Shown: positions 47,363 through 55,633, numbered from the stretch's first letter. The stretch: 64,000 nucleotides of DNA from Clostridium sp. AN503 (GCF_040719375.1 NZ_JBFDTP010000001.1:496001-560000); one strand, 5' to 3'. Translations and numbers: made by a program. The notes: a model not told the origin generated them from the letters alone.

Positions 47363-48237
47363 AATGTCCTCCTCAATTTTAGAATGGTTATCGTCGTCTG
47401 AACTTCCGAAACCCGGACACTGCTGTTAAAGGTCAGGCTGAATCTGGTCCCCTCTAATGTCTCTACAATCAAATGCGCTGATCCAGCCGCACTGCTGACC
47501 CCGTCTCCCGTCATAAAATATATACCTTCGTCCAAATGCGCTGCATCATTATAATACGGCGTGATCTGCATATATCCCTTTTCTCTAAGAAGTCCCGATA
47601 CCTGATACGAGATCAGATAATATCCTGCTGCCAGTAAGATTCTTTGATTATCCTGTGTCACGATCTGTCCTGTCGGATCTACCACTACAGGATCAAGCGG
47701 CAGCAATGTACCATCCTCTGGCCCGACTCCAAAATTTTTAAAAGATGCAAATACATCATCCGGCACCGGCCCCGTTGGACCCGTGGCCCCTGTTGCGCCA
47801 GTGGGGCCGGTTGCTCCCGTAACTCCTGGCGCCCCCGCCGCTCCAGTGGGGCCGGTTGCTCCCGTGGCTCCCAGCGTCCCCGCCGCTCCAGTGGGGCCGG
47901 TTGCTCCTGTGGCTCCCGGAATCCCCGCCGCTCCTGTAGGGCCGGTTGCTCCCGTGGCTCCCGGCGTCCCCGCTGCTCCTGTAGGGCCGGTAACTCCCGG
48001 CGTCCCCGACGCTCCAGTGGGGCCGGTTGCTCCCGTGGCTCCCGGAATCCCTGCCGCTCCAGTAGGACCGGTTGCTCCCGGCATCCCCGCCGCTCCAGTG
48101 GGGCCGGTTGCTCCCGTGGCTCCCGGCGTCCCCGCCGCTCCTGTAGGGCCGGTCGGGCCGCTGTTAAAAGGAAAGTGACTATATACCCCGTAAACAAGGG
48201 AAAAAATAAAATATGAGCTTATCACGTTACCGGACAA
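47359..48237 (-). pseudogene. Collagen-like exosporium protein 5, 5' end replaced at the ICE junction
   Basis: From about 48165 down to 47359 the frame codes for Gly-X-Y triplets ([14 protein letters not shown] repeated) and a C-terminal domain ([58 protein letters not shown]) of TNF-like type. The expected Cys-rich N-terminus is missing. Upstream the frame runs on as [20 protein letters not shown] without a ribosome-binding site, in sequence that appears to belong to the mobile element. The likely reading is a gene cut by ICE insertion, which also separates the glycosyltransferase gene from its promoter. Confidence 0.65.
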
Positions 48238-48240
48238 GCG
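48165..48240. other. Chromosome-ICE junction (left attachment region)
   Basis: Coding direction changes here from minus to plus, the collagen gene loses its normal N-terminus, and the ICE-specific palindromes begin 66 bases further on. The sequence is AT-rich (GACTATATACCCCG and GGGAAAAAATAAAATATGAG). The exact crossover base cannot be fixed because the right end and the empty site are not in the window. Confidence 0.5.
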
Positions 48241-48271
48241 CCGCCCAAGTAGAGACTACGGGCGGCGTTTT
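48239..48271 (+). terminator. Hairpin-T4 at the ICE left end
   Basis: CGCCGCCC pairs with GGGCGGCG, with an inner GTAG/CTAC stem and AGA loop. TTTT follows on the plus strand. It would stop transcription entering the element from the left. Confidence 0.6.
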
Positions 48272-48305
48272 CCGTTGTGAGGTGGAAAGGAGGACAATTC
48301 CCATG

Positions 48306-48328
48306 CTTCGGGCCAACATGGCCCGAGG
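48306..48328. repeat. ICE palindrome copy 1 (intergenic)
   Basis: CTTCGGGCCA, centre ACA, TGGCCCGAGG. It lies 66 bases upstream of the parB-like start codon. The second pair is T-G. Confidence 0.85.
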
Positions 48329-48394
48329 CCGCTTGTGGGCCTGACTGAAAAAGTTGGGCCCTATTTTCATGCCAAAATGAAGGAGGTTAATTGA

Positions 48395-49783
48395 ATGGCT
48401 GATGATAAAAAAGATTTGAAGCCGGAGGAACAGGCCAAGAACGGCCCCACCGCTCCTGAACAGCATACCCCCGGCAAGGATACGCCGCCCGCCAAAGAGG
48501 CCGCAGGTTTGCCCCCGGCAAAAGAGGCCCCGGTCCCCGAAAAGGACAGCGGCCCGAAACAGGAAAAGGCGGAGGCGGCAGGCCCGGCGGATAAGAGCCG
48601 CCCCGGAAACGTCATTGATATTTCCGGCGCTATGATTGATAAAATCGTTGCGGAGAAAGAAAAGGCGGCAAAGGTGGCGGAGGCCGGGAAAGAACAGCCC
48701 GCCGAACCTGCAAAAACGGAACAGAAGGAAAAGAAAGAGTCGGAGAAGCAGGCGGGCCGCACCCCGAAGGCGGTAAAAAAAGCCCCTGAAAAATCGGATA
48801 AGCCGCCCGCCGCCAAAAAGGCCGAGCCGAAAAAAGAGGCTCCGGCCCCCGAGAAGCCGAAGGAGCCGGAAAAGCCCGCCGGGCCTGTGGCGGCCCCGCG
48901 TTCCGGGGAGCCGGAGCAGATTGTCCATATCAACCTGTCCGAGCTCCACGCCTTCAAAAATCACCCGTTTCAGGTGCGTGATGATGAAGAAATGCGGGCT
49001 ATGGTTGCCAGTGTCAAGGATAAGGGCGTAACACAGCCCGCCATTGTGCGGCCCCGTGAGGGCGGCGGCTATGAAATCGTGTCCGGCCACCGCCGCCAGA
49101 AGGCAAGCCAGCTTGCCGGATATTTGGATATGCCCTGTATCGTCCGCAACCTTACCGATGAACAGGCCATCACGCAGATGGTGGAGGACAATACCAACCA
49201 GCGTGAAAATATCCTTCCCAGTGAGCGGGCAAAGGCCCTGAAAATGCAGTTGGAGGCTATCAAACATCAGGGTGCGCGGGAGACTTCGGGCCAAATTGAC
49301 CCGAAGGAGGCCGGGAAACGCTCCAATGAGATTGTGGCCCTCCGCAATAAAATGACGGTTAAACAGGTTCAGCGGTATATCAAGCTCAATGACCTTGTGC
49401 CGGAGCTCTCAAAGGCCATGGACGAGGGCCGGATCAAATTCACTCCCGCCGTGGAGCTTGCCTATATCGCGCCGAAAAATCAGCAGTATATCGCCGTTGC
49501 TATTGACGCACAGCAGTCGGCCCCTTCTCTCTCACAGGCACAGCGTATGCGGGAGCTCGATCAGAAGGGCGTGCTCAACGGTGATGTGATTGACGGAATT
49601 ATGCTGGAAGAAAAGAAGGAGGTAGACAAAGTGATTATCAATGGTGCAGAGCTGGAAAAGTATTTCGGGAAGGAAAAGACCCCGCAGGAAATGAAGGAGC
49701 AGATTATCAAGCTGCTGGACGACTGGAAGGGCAAGCAGAAGGAACACGCAAAGCCCGAGAAAAAGGCGGAGAAGGAGAAATAA
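48395..49783 (+). CDS. ParB-like partition protein of the ICE
   Basis: The 462-residue protein has a long charged, low-complexity N-terminus (about residues 1-170, Lys/Pro/Ala/Glu). A ParB-N domain follows (IVHINLSELHAFKNHPFQVR, GYEIVSGHRRQKASQLAGY, MVEDNTNQREN). A helix-turn-helix part (VKQVQRYIKLNDLVPELSK) and a Lys/Glu-rich tail complete it. Current knowledge of ParB is that it is a CTP-dependent clamp loaded at palindromic parS sites. AGGAGG lies eight bases before the ATG. Codons about 297-303 (SGQIDPK) contain a degenerate copy of the ICE palindrome. Relatives, as I remember them, have a TSxQI-like segment here, so this copy may be older than the others. No parA gene is in view. Confidence 0.85.
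   Translation: MADDKKDLKPEEQAKNGPTAPEQHTPGKDTPPAKEAAGLPPAKEAPVPEKDSGPKQEKAEAAGPADKSRPGNVIDISGAMIDKIVAEKEKAAKVAEAGKEQPAEPAKTEQKEKKESEKQAGRTPKAVKKAPEKSDKPPAAKKAEPKKEAPAPEKPKEPEKPAGPVAAPRSGEPEQIVHINLSELHAFKNHPFQVRDDEEMRAMVASVKDKGVTQPAIVRPREGGGYEIVSGHRRQKASQLAGYLDMPCIVRNLTDEQAITQMVEDNTNQRENILPSERAKALKMQLEAIKHQGARETSGQIDPKEAGKRSNEIVALRNKMTVKQVQRYIKLNDLVPELSKAMDEGRIKFTPAVELAYIAPKNQQYIAVAIDAQQSAPSLSQAQRMRELDQKGVLNGDVIDGIMLEEKKEVDKVIINGAELEKYFGKEKTPQEMKEQIIKLLDDWKGKQKEHAKPEKKAEKEK
49284..49306. repeat. ICE palindrome copy 2 (inside parB-like gene, degenerate)
   Basis: CTTCGGGCCAA, A, TTGACCCGAAG. It is translated ETSGQIDPK. One base pair of the arm is lost (C-A at position 8). Confidence 0.75.
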
Positions 49784-49790
49784 GACGGGG

Positions 49791-49813
49791 CTTCGGGCCA
49801 AGTTGGCCCGAGG
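49791..49813. repeat. ICE palindrome copy 3 (7 bases after parB-like stop)
   Basis: CTTCGGGCCAA, G, TTGGCCCGAGG, followed by TTCC. It opens the palindrome stack downstream of parB. Confidence 0.9.
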
Positions 49814-49826
49814 TTCCTGCCTAAAT

Positions 49827-49844
49827 GCGGGGCTTAAGCCCCGC
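49827..49844. repeat. Perfect 18-bp palindrome
   Basis: GCGGGGCTT and AAGCCCCGC abut with no spacer. It occurs once in the window, as far as I can see. Confidence 0.8.
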
Positions 49845-49852
49845 GCCCCGAA

Positions 49853-50019
49853 GCTCAAAGGATATAATATATTCCCCGTCGCCGTGGTCTGTATAGCGCA
49901 ACCGGGGAAGGCGGTCAAGGGTGGCGCCCGCGCCACCGCCTGCGGCGGCGAAGCCCTTGACAGCCTTTCCCGGTTGTGCTTGTAGTAGTCAAGCGACGGG
50001 GATATATATTCCTTTGAGC
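49853..50019. repeat. 167-bp imperfect palindrome after the parB-like gene
   Basis: GCTCAAAGGATATAATATA-TTCCCCGTCGC at the left is mirrored by GCGACGGGGATATATATT-CCTTTGAGC at the right. CAACCGGGGAAGGC and GTCAAGGG are mirrored by GACAGCCTTTCCCGGTTG with two mismatches, and GGTGGCG/CGCCACC lies at the centre. No open frame of interest is present. Candidate roles are a structured RNA, a transfer origin or a partition site. Confidence 0.7.
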
Positions 50020-50023
50020 CGTT

Positions 50024-50043
50024 CCCCTTCCCACGGGAAGGGG
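50024..50043. repeat. 20-bp hairpin, CCCCTTCCC/GGGAAGGGG
   Basis: A perfect nine-base inverted repeat with a two-base centre lies immediately right of the 167-bp palindrome and 50 bases before the next gene. Confidence 0.65.
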
Positions 50044-50092
50044 CGGAGGGGATGGGCTCCCTATTAAGCGCAAACAGGAAGGAGGAAACCCC

Positions 50093-50455
50093 ATGAAACG
50101 ACCCTTAGCATACATTACCGCCGCATGGACGGGCGACCGGGAGGCTGACACACAGCAGGCGGCGCGGTATTGCAGGGCGGTCTATGAGGCCGGATTTTCC
50201 CCGGTCTGCCCCCTGCTCTACCTGCATTTGTTCCTGAATGACGATATTCCCGAGGAACACAAAAGCGGGATTGACATTTCCCGCGATATGCTCCGCCGGG
50301 CTCATGTGCTGGTGCTCTGCGGCGGCGGTGTCAATGAGGACGTAAAGAACGATATTGCCGTTGCCGGGCGGCTCAACATCACAGCGACCACCTTAGAGGG
50401 CATAATCGCGGTAAAACAGCAGGGCCGGACACAGCCCCGTGACAATCGCCAGTAA
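50093..50455 (+). CDS. DUF4406/DUF7768-like protein (deoxyribosyltransferase-like fold)
   Basis: The 120-residue protein resembles the nucleoside 2-deoxyribosyltransferase fold: AYITAAWTGDREADTQQAARYCRAVYEAGFSP split as start and first helix, GIDISRDMLRRAHVLVLCGGG, and SGV-like NDIAVAGRLNI. Members are common in conjugative elements and phages, and their function is unproven; a nucleotide-processing or signalling role is only inferred. AAGGAGG lies eight bases before the ATG. The stop codon is followed after four bases by palindrome copy 4. Confidence 0.65.
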   Translation: MKRPLAYITAAWTGDREADTQQAARYCRAVYEAGFSPVCPLLYLHLFLNDDIPEEHKSGIDISRDMLRRAHVLVLCGGGVNEDVKNDIAVAGRLNITATTLEGIIAVKQQGRTQPRDNRQ

Positions 50456-50459
50456 ACCG

Positions 50460-50482
50460 CCTCGGGCCAACTTGACCCGAGG
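50460..50482. repeat. ICE palindrome copy 4 (4 bases after stop)
   Basis: CCTCGGGCCAA, C, TTGACCCGAGG, followed by TTTTTGC. The outer pairs are C-G instead of T-A on both sides. One inner mismatch is present. Confidence 0.85.
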
Positions 50483-50515
50483 TTTTTGCTGGCCGGACGA
50501 AAGGAGGTGTGAATA

Positions 50516-51298
50516 TTGCCAAAAAAGAAAGCGCCCGCCGTGGAAACGCCGATTGCTGAAAATGAGTATGTAAAGGAACTGCTGGCCCTGCTGAAAGCAA
50601 ACCAGTCTCCGGCAGGAAAGGAACTGTTAGAGGCTATCGGCCATGTTTCCGAGATGGAAAAACAGCTTGCCAGCGCGGTTGACGAGCTGAAAGCCATGCG
50701 GCAGGATTTGGAGAAAATGAAGAACCACCCGTTAAAATCAGTCCTGCAAAAATCAATCGTTGTCTTGCAAGACCGTATTCTTGCCCTGCGTGACAGTCTC
50801 GCAGAGCTGAAAGCCGGTATCATTGAAGGCTGTAAAAATACATTGGCCGCTGTGAAGGAGCGTGGAATTTCCGCGCTGGATCACGCCGCCCGGTTCTTCC
50901 ATATCAAGCCGGGGCTTGCGGCCCTGCGGAACAACATTAACGAAGGCATACAGGCTGACGAGAAGGCCATTTCCAGAATAGAGGCCGTAAGCGCCGAATA
51001 CCACGAAGCCGGGCGGCACTTGAAAAACATAGGACGGGCCCTGATGGGGAAGGAGGCCGTACAGGAGGCGAAGGCCCCCGGAAAGTTGGCAAAGACGGTA
51101 CAGGCCCCCTACCGGGCGGAACGGGCCTGTTTCCTTGCGGCCCGGAACAGTCTGGATAAGGCGGTTGCCAGTCTTGACCGTCTGGAACGCGCCGCCGAAA
51201 GACAGCCTTCGATCTTGAAAACCATGCAGGAGCATAAGGAAACGAGCCCGCCGAAGAAGGAAAAGACAGCTCCGGCGGTGGCACATGACGAGCGGTAG
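50516..51298 (+). CDS. Coiled-coil ICE protein (DUF6674-like), unknown function
   Basis: The 260-residue protein is almost entirely helical: NEYVKELLALLKANQSPAG, MEKQLASAVDELKAMRQDLEK, and RNSLDKAVASLDRLERAAER are heptad-rich. A weakly hydrophobic middle (GIIEGCKNTLAAVKERGI) is not a clear membrane helix. The start is TTG at 50516 with AGGAGGT seven bases upstream. Proteins of this kind sit between the ParB-like and coupling-protein genes in Tn1549-like elements; the DUF number is from memory. Confidence 0.6.
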   Translation: MPKKKAPAVETPIAENEYVKELLALLKANQSPAGKELLEAIGHVSEMEKQLASAVDELKAMRQDLEKMKNHPLKSVLQKSIVVLQDRILALRDSLAELKAGIIEGCKNTLAAVKERGISALDHAARFFHIKPGLAALRNNINEGIQADEKAISRIEAVSAEYHEAGRHLKNIGRALMGKEAVQEAKAPGKLAKTVQAPYRAERACFLAARNSLDKAVASLDRLERAAERQPSILKTMQEHKETSPPKKEKTAPAVAHDER

Positions 51299-51299
51299 A

Positions 51300-51322
51300 C
51301 CTCGGGCCAAGTTGGCCCGAGG
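51300..51322. repeat. ICE palindrome copy 5 (1 base after stop)
   Basis: CCTCGGGCCAA, G, TTGGCCCGAGG, followed by TTTCC. Confidence 0.9.
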
Positions 51323-51385
51323 TTTCCCATATCCCCGGGGGCCTCCGGTTTTAACCGGCGGCTCCCGGACGGGAAGGAGGTATCA

Positions 51386-51853
51386 ATGGAAGAAGAAGTA
51401 TCAAGAAAGACTGTGGCTATATCCGTACAGGCGGCAAAGCTGACGGGCCGGGTGCTGTTCATGGCGTGCCAGAAGTTTCTGGCCGGAGTGCAGAAACACA
51501 ACCGGGACGCGCTCACGCCCCACGGGCGGCAGACCGTGAAACAGCTCATGGGCCACGTCGGACAGTCCAACAGTATCCAGCTAAAGGGGGACGCCCGCCT
51601 GTTTGACCGGGTGGCCCGGAAATTCAATGTAGACTATGCGTTCCACAAGGTAGGCCCGAAGGACTATCTCCTGTTTTTCAAGGCGGGACAGGCCGACGCC
51701 ATCACGGCGGCATTTTCCGAGTATACCAAGCGGGTGATGGCCCGCCAGAAAGACAAGCCCTCTATCCGGCGCGGGCTCCGGCAGGCCGTGGGCCGTGTCA
51801 AGACCCGGCAGAAGGAACGGGAAAAGACCAGAGAGGCGGTGCAGGAACGGTGA
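51386..51853 (+). CDS. PcfB/DUF3801-family conjugation protein
   Basis: The 155-residue protein matches the DUF3801 (PcfB) family found before VirD4 genes in Gram-positive elements: VAISVQAAKLTGRVLFMACQ, GRQTVKQLMGHVGQSNSIQL, NVDYAFHKVGPKDYLLFFKA. In pCF10, PcfB is thought to help the relaxase complex contact the coupling protein PcfC (VirD4). Here too it directly precedes and overlaps the virD4 gene by four bases (GTGA). The C-terminus is very basic, suiting nucleic-acid binding. Confidence 0.75.
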   Translation: MEEEVSRKTVAISVQAAKLTGRVLFMACQKFLAGVQKHNRDALTPHGRQTVKQLMGHVGQSNSIQLKGDARLFDRVARKFNVDYAFHKVGPKDYLLFFKAGQADAITAAFSEYTKRVMARQKDKPSIRRGLRQAVGRVKTRQKEREKTREAVQER

Positions 51854-53670
51854 ACGCCAAAATCAAAAAATATGTGGTTCCCAACCTCCCGTACCTGTTT
51901 ATTTTCTGGTTCTTCTGTAAGCTCGGGGAGGCGTACCGCCTTGCGACAGGTGCGGACTTCGGCGCGAAGCTCATAGGCATGATGAAAACCATAGGCCCGG
52001 CCTTCGGGACAATCGCGCCGGGCCTCTCTGGCTTCGATTTGCTGGTGGGCCTTGTGGGGGCCGTGGCGCTCCGGCTGGTGGTCTACAACAAAGTGAAGAA
52101 CGCAAAGAAATTCAGGAAGGACGTGGAATACGGCTCGGCCCGTTGGGGAACGGCCAAAGACATAGCCCCATTCATAGACCCGAAGTTTGAAAACAACGTG
52201 ATACTGACCGGGACGGAATTTCTCACCATGAACACCCGGCCCAAAATCCCGGCCAACGCCCGAAATCTCAACTGCTGTATTATCGGTTCGTCTGGCTCGG
52301 GAAAGACCCGGTTCTGGCTGACCCCGCAACTATTACAGGCCCATTCCTCGTATGTGTGCGTAGATCCGAAAGGCGGCGTCCTCTCCCAAGTGGGACATTT
52401 CCTGCAAAAGAGGAAGGGCTATAAAATCAAGGTGTTCAATTCGGTGGACTTCCGAAAGAGTATGCACTATAACCCGATGGCCTACATTAAGACAGAGAGC
52501 GACGTTCTGAAATTCGTCAACGCCCTGATAACCAACACAAAGGGACAAGGGAAAGAGGGGGACGAGTTCTGGACGAAAGCCGAGACGCTTTTATACTGCG
52601 CCCTTGTGGCCTATATCGTCTTTGAGGGGCCGGAGGAAGAACGGAACATGAATACGTTAGTCGAAATGATTAACAGCATGGAAGTAAGGGAGGATGATGA
52701 AAGTTTCAAAAATGCCGTTGATTATATGTTTGACGGCCTCGCCAAGCGCAAGCCCCAATGCTTCGCGGTGCGCCAATATGCCAAGTACCGCCTTTCCAGC
52801 GGCAAGACCGCGAAAAGTATCTTGATTAGCTGTGGCGCACGTCTGGCCCCCTTTGATATTGCGGAGCTCCGGGAGATTATGAGCTATGACGAGTTAGAGC
52901 TTGACAGGCTCGGAGACGAGAAAACGGCGTTGTTCTTCTGCATTTCCGACACGGACAGCACCTACAACTTTATCGTGGCCCTTGCCTTCTCGCAGATGTT
53001 CAACCTGCTTTGTGAGAAAGCCGATAACGTTTACGGCGGGCGGCTCCCCCATCATGTACGGGTGCTGTGGGACGAGGCCGCCAACACGGGACAAGTGCCG
53101 CAGCTCGAAAAAATGGTCGCTGTCATTCGCTCCCGGGAAATCAGCCTGTGCCTGTTCTATCAGGCCATGAGCCAGTGCAAGGCCCTGTACAAAGACAATT
53201 CCGAAACCATCTTGGGAAACATGGATTCGGTTATCTTCCTCGGGGGCCGGGAGCACTCCACGATTAAGGAAATCTCGGAGGTACTGGGAAAAGAGACTAT
53301 CTCCATGTATACCGAGAGCCGGACGCGGGGCCAGTCGGAAAGCTACGGCCAGAACCTCCAGCGGCTCGGCAAAGAGCTGATGACAATGGACGAGCTCACC
53401 ACAATGGACGGGAGCAAATGTATCTTACAGCTTCGGGGGCTCCGGCCCTTCCTGTCCCCAAAGTACGATTTGAAAAAGCACCCAAACTATAAATACACGG
53501 CGGAGGCCGACAAGAAGCGCAACGCCTTCCGTCTGGAAAAGCTGATTAGCACCCGGCTGAAACTGAACCCCGAAGAAGTCTACGAGGTTTACGGGGCCGG
53601 GGACGTAGACAGCGCCGAGGACGATATTCTCAACTATGACGATCTGGACGACCCGGACGCCTTCGCCTGA
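51850..53670 (+). CDS. VirD4/TraG-type coupling protein
   Basis: This ATPase links the relaxase-DNA complex to the type IV secretion channel. The 606-residue protein has two N-terminal hydrophobic segments (VVPNLPYLFIFWFFCKLG and GFDLLVGLVGAVALRLVVY). Walker A is CIIGSSGSGKTRFW near residue 145, a second conserved part is PKGGVLSQVGHFL, and Walker B is VLWDEAANTG near residue 405. The sequence KCILQLRGLRPFLSPKYDL near the end is typical. The GTG start overlaps the PcfB-like stop codon. The acidic tail (DVDSAEDDILNYDDLDDPD) ends directly at palindrome copy 6. Confidence 0.93.
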   Translation: MNAKIKKYVVPNLPYLFIFWFFCKLGEAYRLATGADFGAKLIGMMKTIGPAFGTIAPGLSGFDLLVGLVGAVALRLVVYNKVKNAKKFRKDVEYGSARWGTAKDIAPFIDPKFENNVILTGTEFLTMNTRPKIPANARNLNCCIIGSSGSGKTRFWLTPQLLQAHSSYVCVDPKGGVLSQVGHFLQKRKGYKIKVFNSVDFRKSMHYNPMAYIKTESDVLKFVNALITNTKGQGKEGDEFWTKAETLLYCALVAYIVFEGPEEERNMNTLVEMINSMEVREDDESFKNAVDYMFDGLAKRKPQCFAVRQYAKYRLSSGKTAKSILISCGARLAPFDIAELREIMSYDELELDRLGDEKTALFFCISDTDSTYNFIVALAFSQMFNLLCEKADNVYGGRLPHHVRVLWDEAANTGQVPQLEKMVAVIRSREISLCLFYQAMSQCKALYKDNSETILGNMDSVIFLGGREHSTIKEISEVLGKETISMYTESRTRGQSESYGQNLQRLGKELMTMDELTTMDGSKCILQLRGLRPFLSPKYDLKKHPNYKYTAEADKKRNAFRLEKLISTRLKLNPEEVYEVYGAGDVDSAEDDILNYDDLDDPDAFA

Positions 53671-53693
53671 CCTCGGGCCAAGTTGGCCCGAGG
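53671..53693. repeat. ICE palindrome copy 6 (directly after virD4 stop)
   Basis: CCTCGGGCCAA, G, TTGGCCCGAGG, followed by TTCCC. It begins at the base after the stop codon. Confidence 0.9.
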
Positions 53694-53778
53694 TTCCCGC
53701 CGCCTGAAATGGGCGGCTTTTTTCGTAGCCGGGGCGTTTGCCCCACAACAATAAACATTTTGAATGGAGGAAAACTAT

Positions 53779-53994
53779 ATGGAATTTTTTGCTTCTGCTA
53801 TCGACACCCTGAAAATCCTTGTTATCGCTATCGGCGCGGGCCTCGGCGTGTGGGGCGTGGTCAATCTTTTGGAAGGTTACGGTTCGGACAACCCGGGAGC
53901 CAAGAGCCAGGGAATTAAACAGCTTATGAGCGGCGGCGGGATTATCCTGATTGGAACAACGCTCATTCCCCTGCTGTCCGGCCTGTTCAGCTAA
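53779..53994 (+). CDS. Maff2-family small membrane protein (VirB2/pilin-like position)
   Basis: The 71-residue protein has two hydrophobic helices (TLKILVIAIGAGLGVWGVVNLL and GGGIILIGTTLIPLLSGLF) around a short polar loop (GSDNPGAKSQGIKQ). This matches the Maff2 family found between virD4 and virB6 genes in Tn1549-like elements. Size and topology resemble VirB2 pilins, but that role is inferred. GGAGG lies eight bases before the ATG at 53779. Confidence 0.8.
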   Translation: MEFFASAIDTLKILVIAIGAGLGVWGVVNLLEGYGSDNPGAKSQGIKQLMSGGGIILIGTTLIPLLSGLFS

Positions 53995-54010
53995 ACGATA
54001 AGGAGACGCC

Positions 54011-54877
54011 ATGCAGATAATCTTCGACGCAATCGCGGAATGGCTCAAGGGCCTGCTGGTTGCCGGTATCATGGGCAACCTCGGCGGGCTCTTTGACAAC
54101 GTAAACGCGCAGGTCGGAGAGATTGCAGACCAAGTGGGGACGGCCCCGGCGGCATGGAACGCCGGGGTTTTCTCCATGATACGGCAGCTCTCCGAGACTG
54201 TCATTCTCCCAATCGCCGGGCTGGTGCTCACCTTTGTCATGTGCTACGAGCTCATTCAGCTACTTGTTGAGCGGAACAACCTGCACGATATAGACACATG
54301 GATATTTTTCAAGTGGATATTCAAGACCTTCTGCGCCATTCTCATTCTGTCCAATACCTTCAATATCGTGATGGGCGTGTTTGATATGGCGCAGTCCGTT
54401 GTCCAGCAGTCGGCGGGACTGATACAGGGGAGCACCGAAATCACCCCGGATATGATGGCCGATATGGAGACGCAGTTGGAGGCGATGGAGCTCGGCCCCC
54501 TCTTGGGGCTCTGGCTCCAATCCTTCTTTGTGGGCTTTACCATGACCGCTCTCAATATCGTGATTTTCGTGATTGTCTACGGGAGAATGATTGAAATTTA
54601 CCTAATGACGAGCCTTGCCCCGATTCCCCTTGCAACGGTAGTCAACCGGGAAATCGGGAGTATGGGCCAGAACTATTTCCGCTCCCTGCTGGCGGTGGGC
54701 TTCCAAGGGCTTTTGATTATCGTCTGTGTCGCTATCTATGCGGTGCTGATACAGGGAATTGCCACGGGCGGGGACATGATCGGCGCGATATGGGGCTGTG
54801 TGGGCTATACCGTCCTGCTCTGCTTTACGCTCTTTAAGACGGGCTCCCTCGCAAAATCCATCTTTGGCGCTCATTGA
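54011..54877 (+). CDS. VirB6/TrbL-like integral membrane transfer protein
   Basis: The 288-residue protein has about six membrane helices, among them PIAGLVLTFVMCYELIQLL, IFKTFCAILILSNTFNIVM, FVGFTMTALNIVIFVIVYG and GFQGLLIIVCVAIYAVLI. A conserved loop SLAPIPLATVVNREIGSMGQNYF follows the fourth. This corresponds to the CD1112-type (TrbL/VirB6) channel component of clostridial elements. An in-plane N-terminal helix (IIFDAIAEWLKGLLV) precedes the helices. It starts 16 bases after the Maff2 stop codon. Confidence 0.85.
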   Translation: MQIIFDAIAEWLKGLLVAGIMGNLGGLFDNVNAQVGEIADQVGTAPAAWNAGVFSMIRQLSETVILPIAGLVLTFVMCYELIQLLVERNNLHDIDTWIFFKWIFKTFCAILILSNTFNIVMGVFDMAQSVVQQSAGLIQGSTEITPDMMADMETQLEAMELGPLLGLWLQSFFVGFTMTALNIVIFVIVYGRMIEIYLMTSLAPIPLATVVNREIGSMGQNYFRSLLAVGFQGLLIIVCVAIYAVLIQGIATGGDMIGAIWGCVGYTVLLCFTLFKTGSLAKSIFGAH

Positions 54878-54887
54878 TAAGGCGGAG

Positions 54888-54910
54888 CTTCGGGCCAACT
54901 TGGCCCGAGG
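54888..54910. repeat. ICE palindrome copy 7 (10 bases after virB6 stop)
   Basis: CTTCGGGCCAA, C, TTGGCCCGAGG, followed by TTTC. Confidence 0.9.
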
Positions 54911-54931
54911 TTTCAGAAACGAGGTGAGGCT

Positions 54932-55633
54932 ATGGCCCCGAGACGGTACGGCGTGGCCTCGGACGGAAGTATTCAGCCGCTATGGCATGGAAAACTGGCG
55001 GAGGACTTCACCGAGGCGGACACCCTGCGCTTCATGGCCGACACGGATATTCAGTTAAACGGAAATGTGTCTGCGGACACGCTGACGGCAATCAGGCGGG
55101 CAGGCTACCGCTACGAGGGCGGGGAGGTTCTTTCCCGGCCCGGAAAGGAGGAAATGACAATGAGTGAGGAAAAGACCACGGGCACGCAGGCCCCGGAACA
55201 GGAGGCCCCCGGCGGCTCCGGCCTAAAGCTGGACGTGACCGCCCGGCCCATTGACCCCATCAAAAATCTGGTGGGTTTTGCCACCGTGAAGCTCAACGAC
55301 TGCTTTGTGGTGGAGGACTTCAAGATTTTACAGAGTGACAAGGGCCTGTATGTGGGTATGCCGAGCAAGCCGGACAAGAGCAGCCGGACAGGCTACCGGG
55401 ACACGGTGAAGCCCATCACAAAGGAGTTCCGGGAGGAACTTCACGGGGCGATTTTAGAGGCGTACCAACAGGAGATAGAAAAGTTACAGGCCCGGATTGC
55501 CGCCGCCCGGCAGGCCCCGCCACCGGAAAAGGCGTCCATCAAGGGCCAGTTGGAGGCCGGAACGAAGAAGGCGGCAAAGGAGAACGCCGCCCGAGCCCCG
55601 AAGGAAAAGCCAGCGAAGGCGGCGGAGCGGTAA
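54932..55633 (+). CDS. SpoVG-domain protein with extra N-terminal module
   Basis: The frame codes for 233 residues in two parts. Residues 1-76 (MAPRRYGVASDGSIQPLWHG, EADTLRFMADTDIQLN, LTAIRRAGYRYEGGEV) form a small domain I cannot name. Residues 77-233 contain a SpoVG-like RNA/DNA-binding domain (TARPIDPIKNLVGFATVKLN, FVVEDFKILQSDKGLYVGMP, ITKEFREELHGAILEAYQQE) and a Lys/Ala-rich tail. An internal ATG at 55160 has its own AGGAGG eight bases upstream, so a separate SpoVG-only product is likely. There is no stop between the parts. SpoVG proteins bind nucleic acids and act in regulation; the role in the ICE is unknown. Confidence 0.75.
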   Translation: MAPRRYGVASDGSIQPLWHGKLAEDFTEADTLRFMADTDIQLNGNVSADTLTAIRRAGYRYEGGEVLSRPGKEEMTMSEEKTTGTQAPEQEAPGGSGLKLDVTARPIDPIKNLVGFATVKLNDCFVVEDFKILQSDKGLYVGMPSKPDKSSRTGYRDTVKPITKEFREELHGAILEAYQQEIEKLQARIAAARQAPPPEKASIKGQLEAGTKKAAKENAARAPKEKPAKAAER

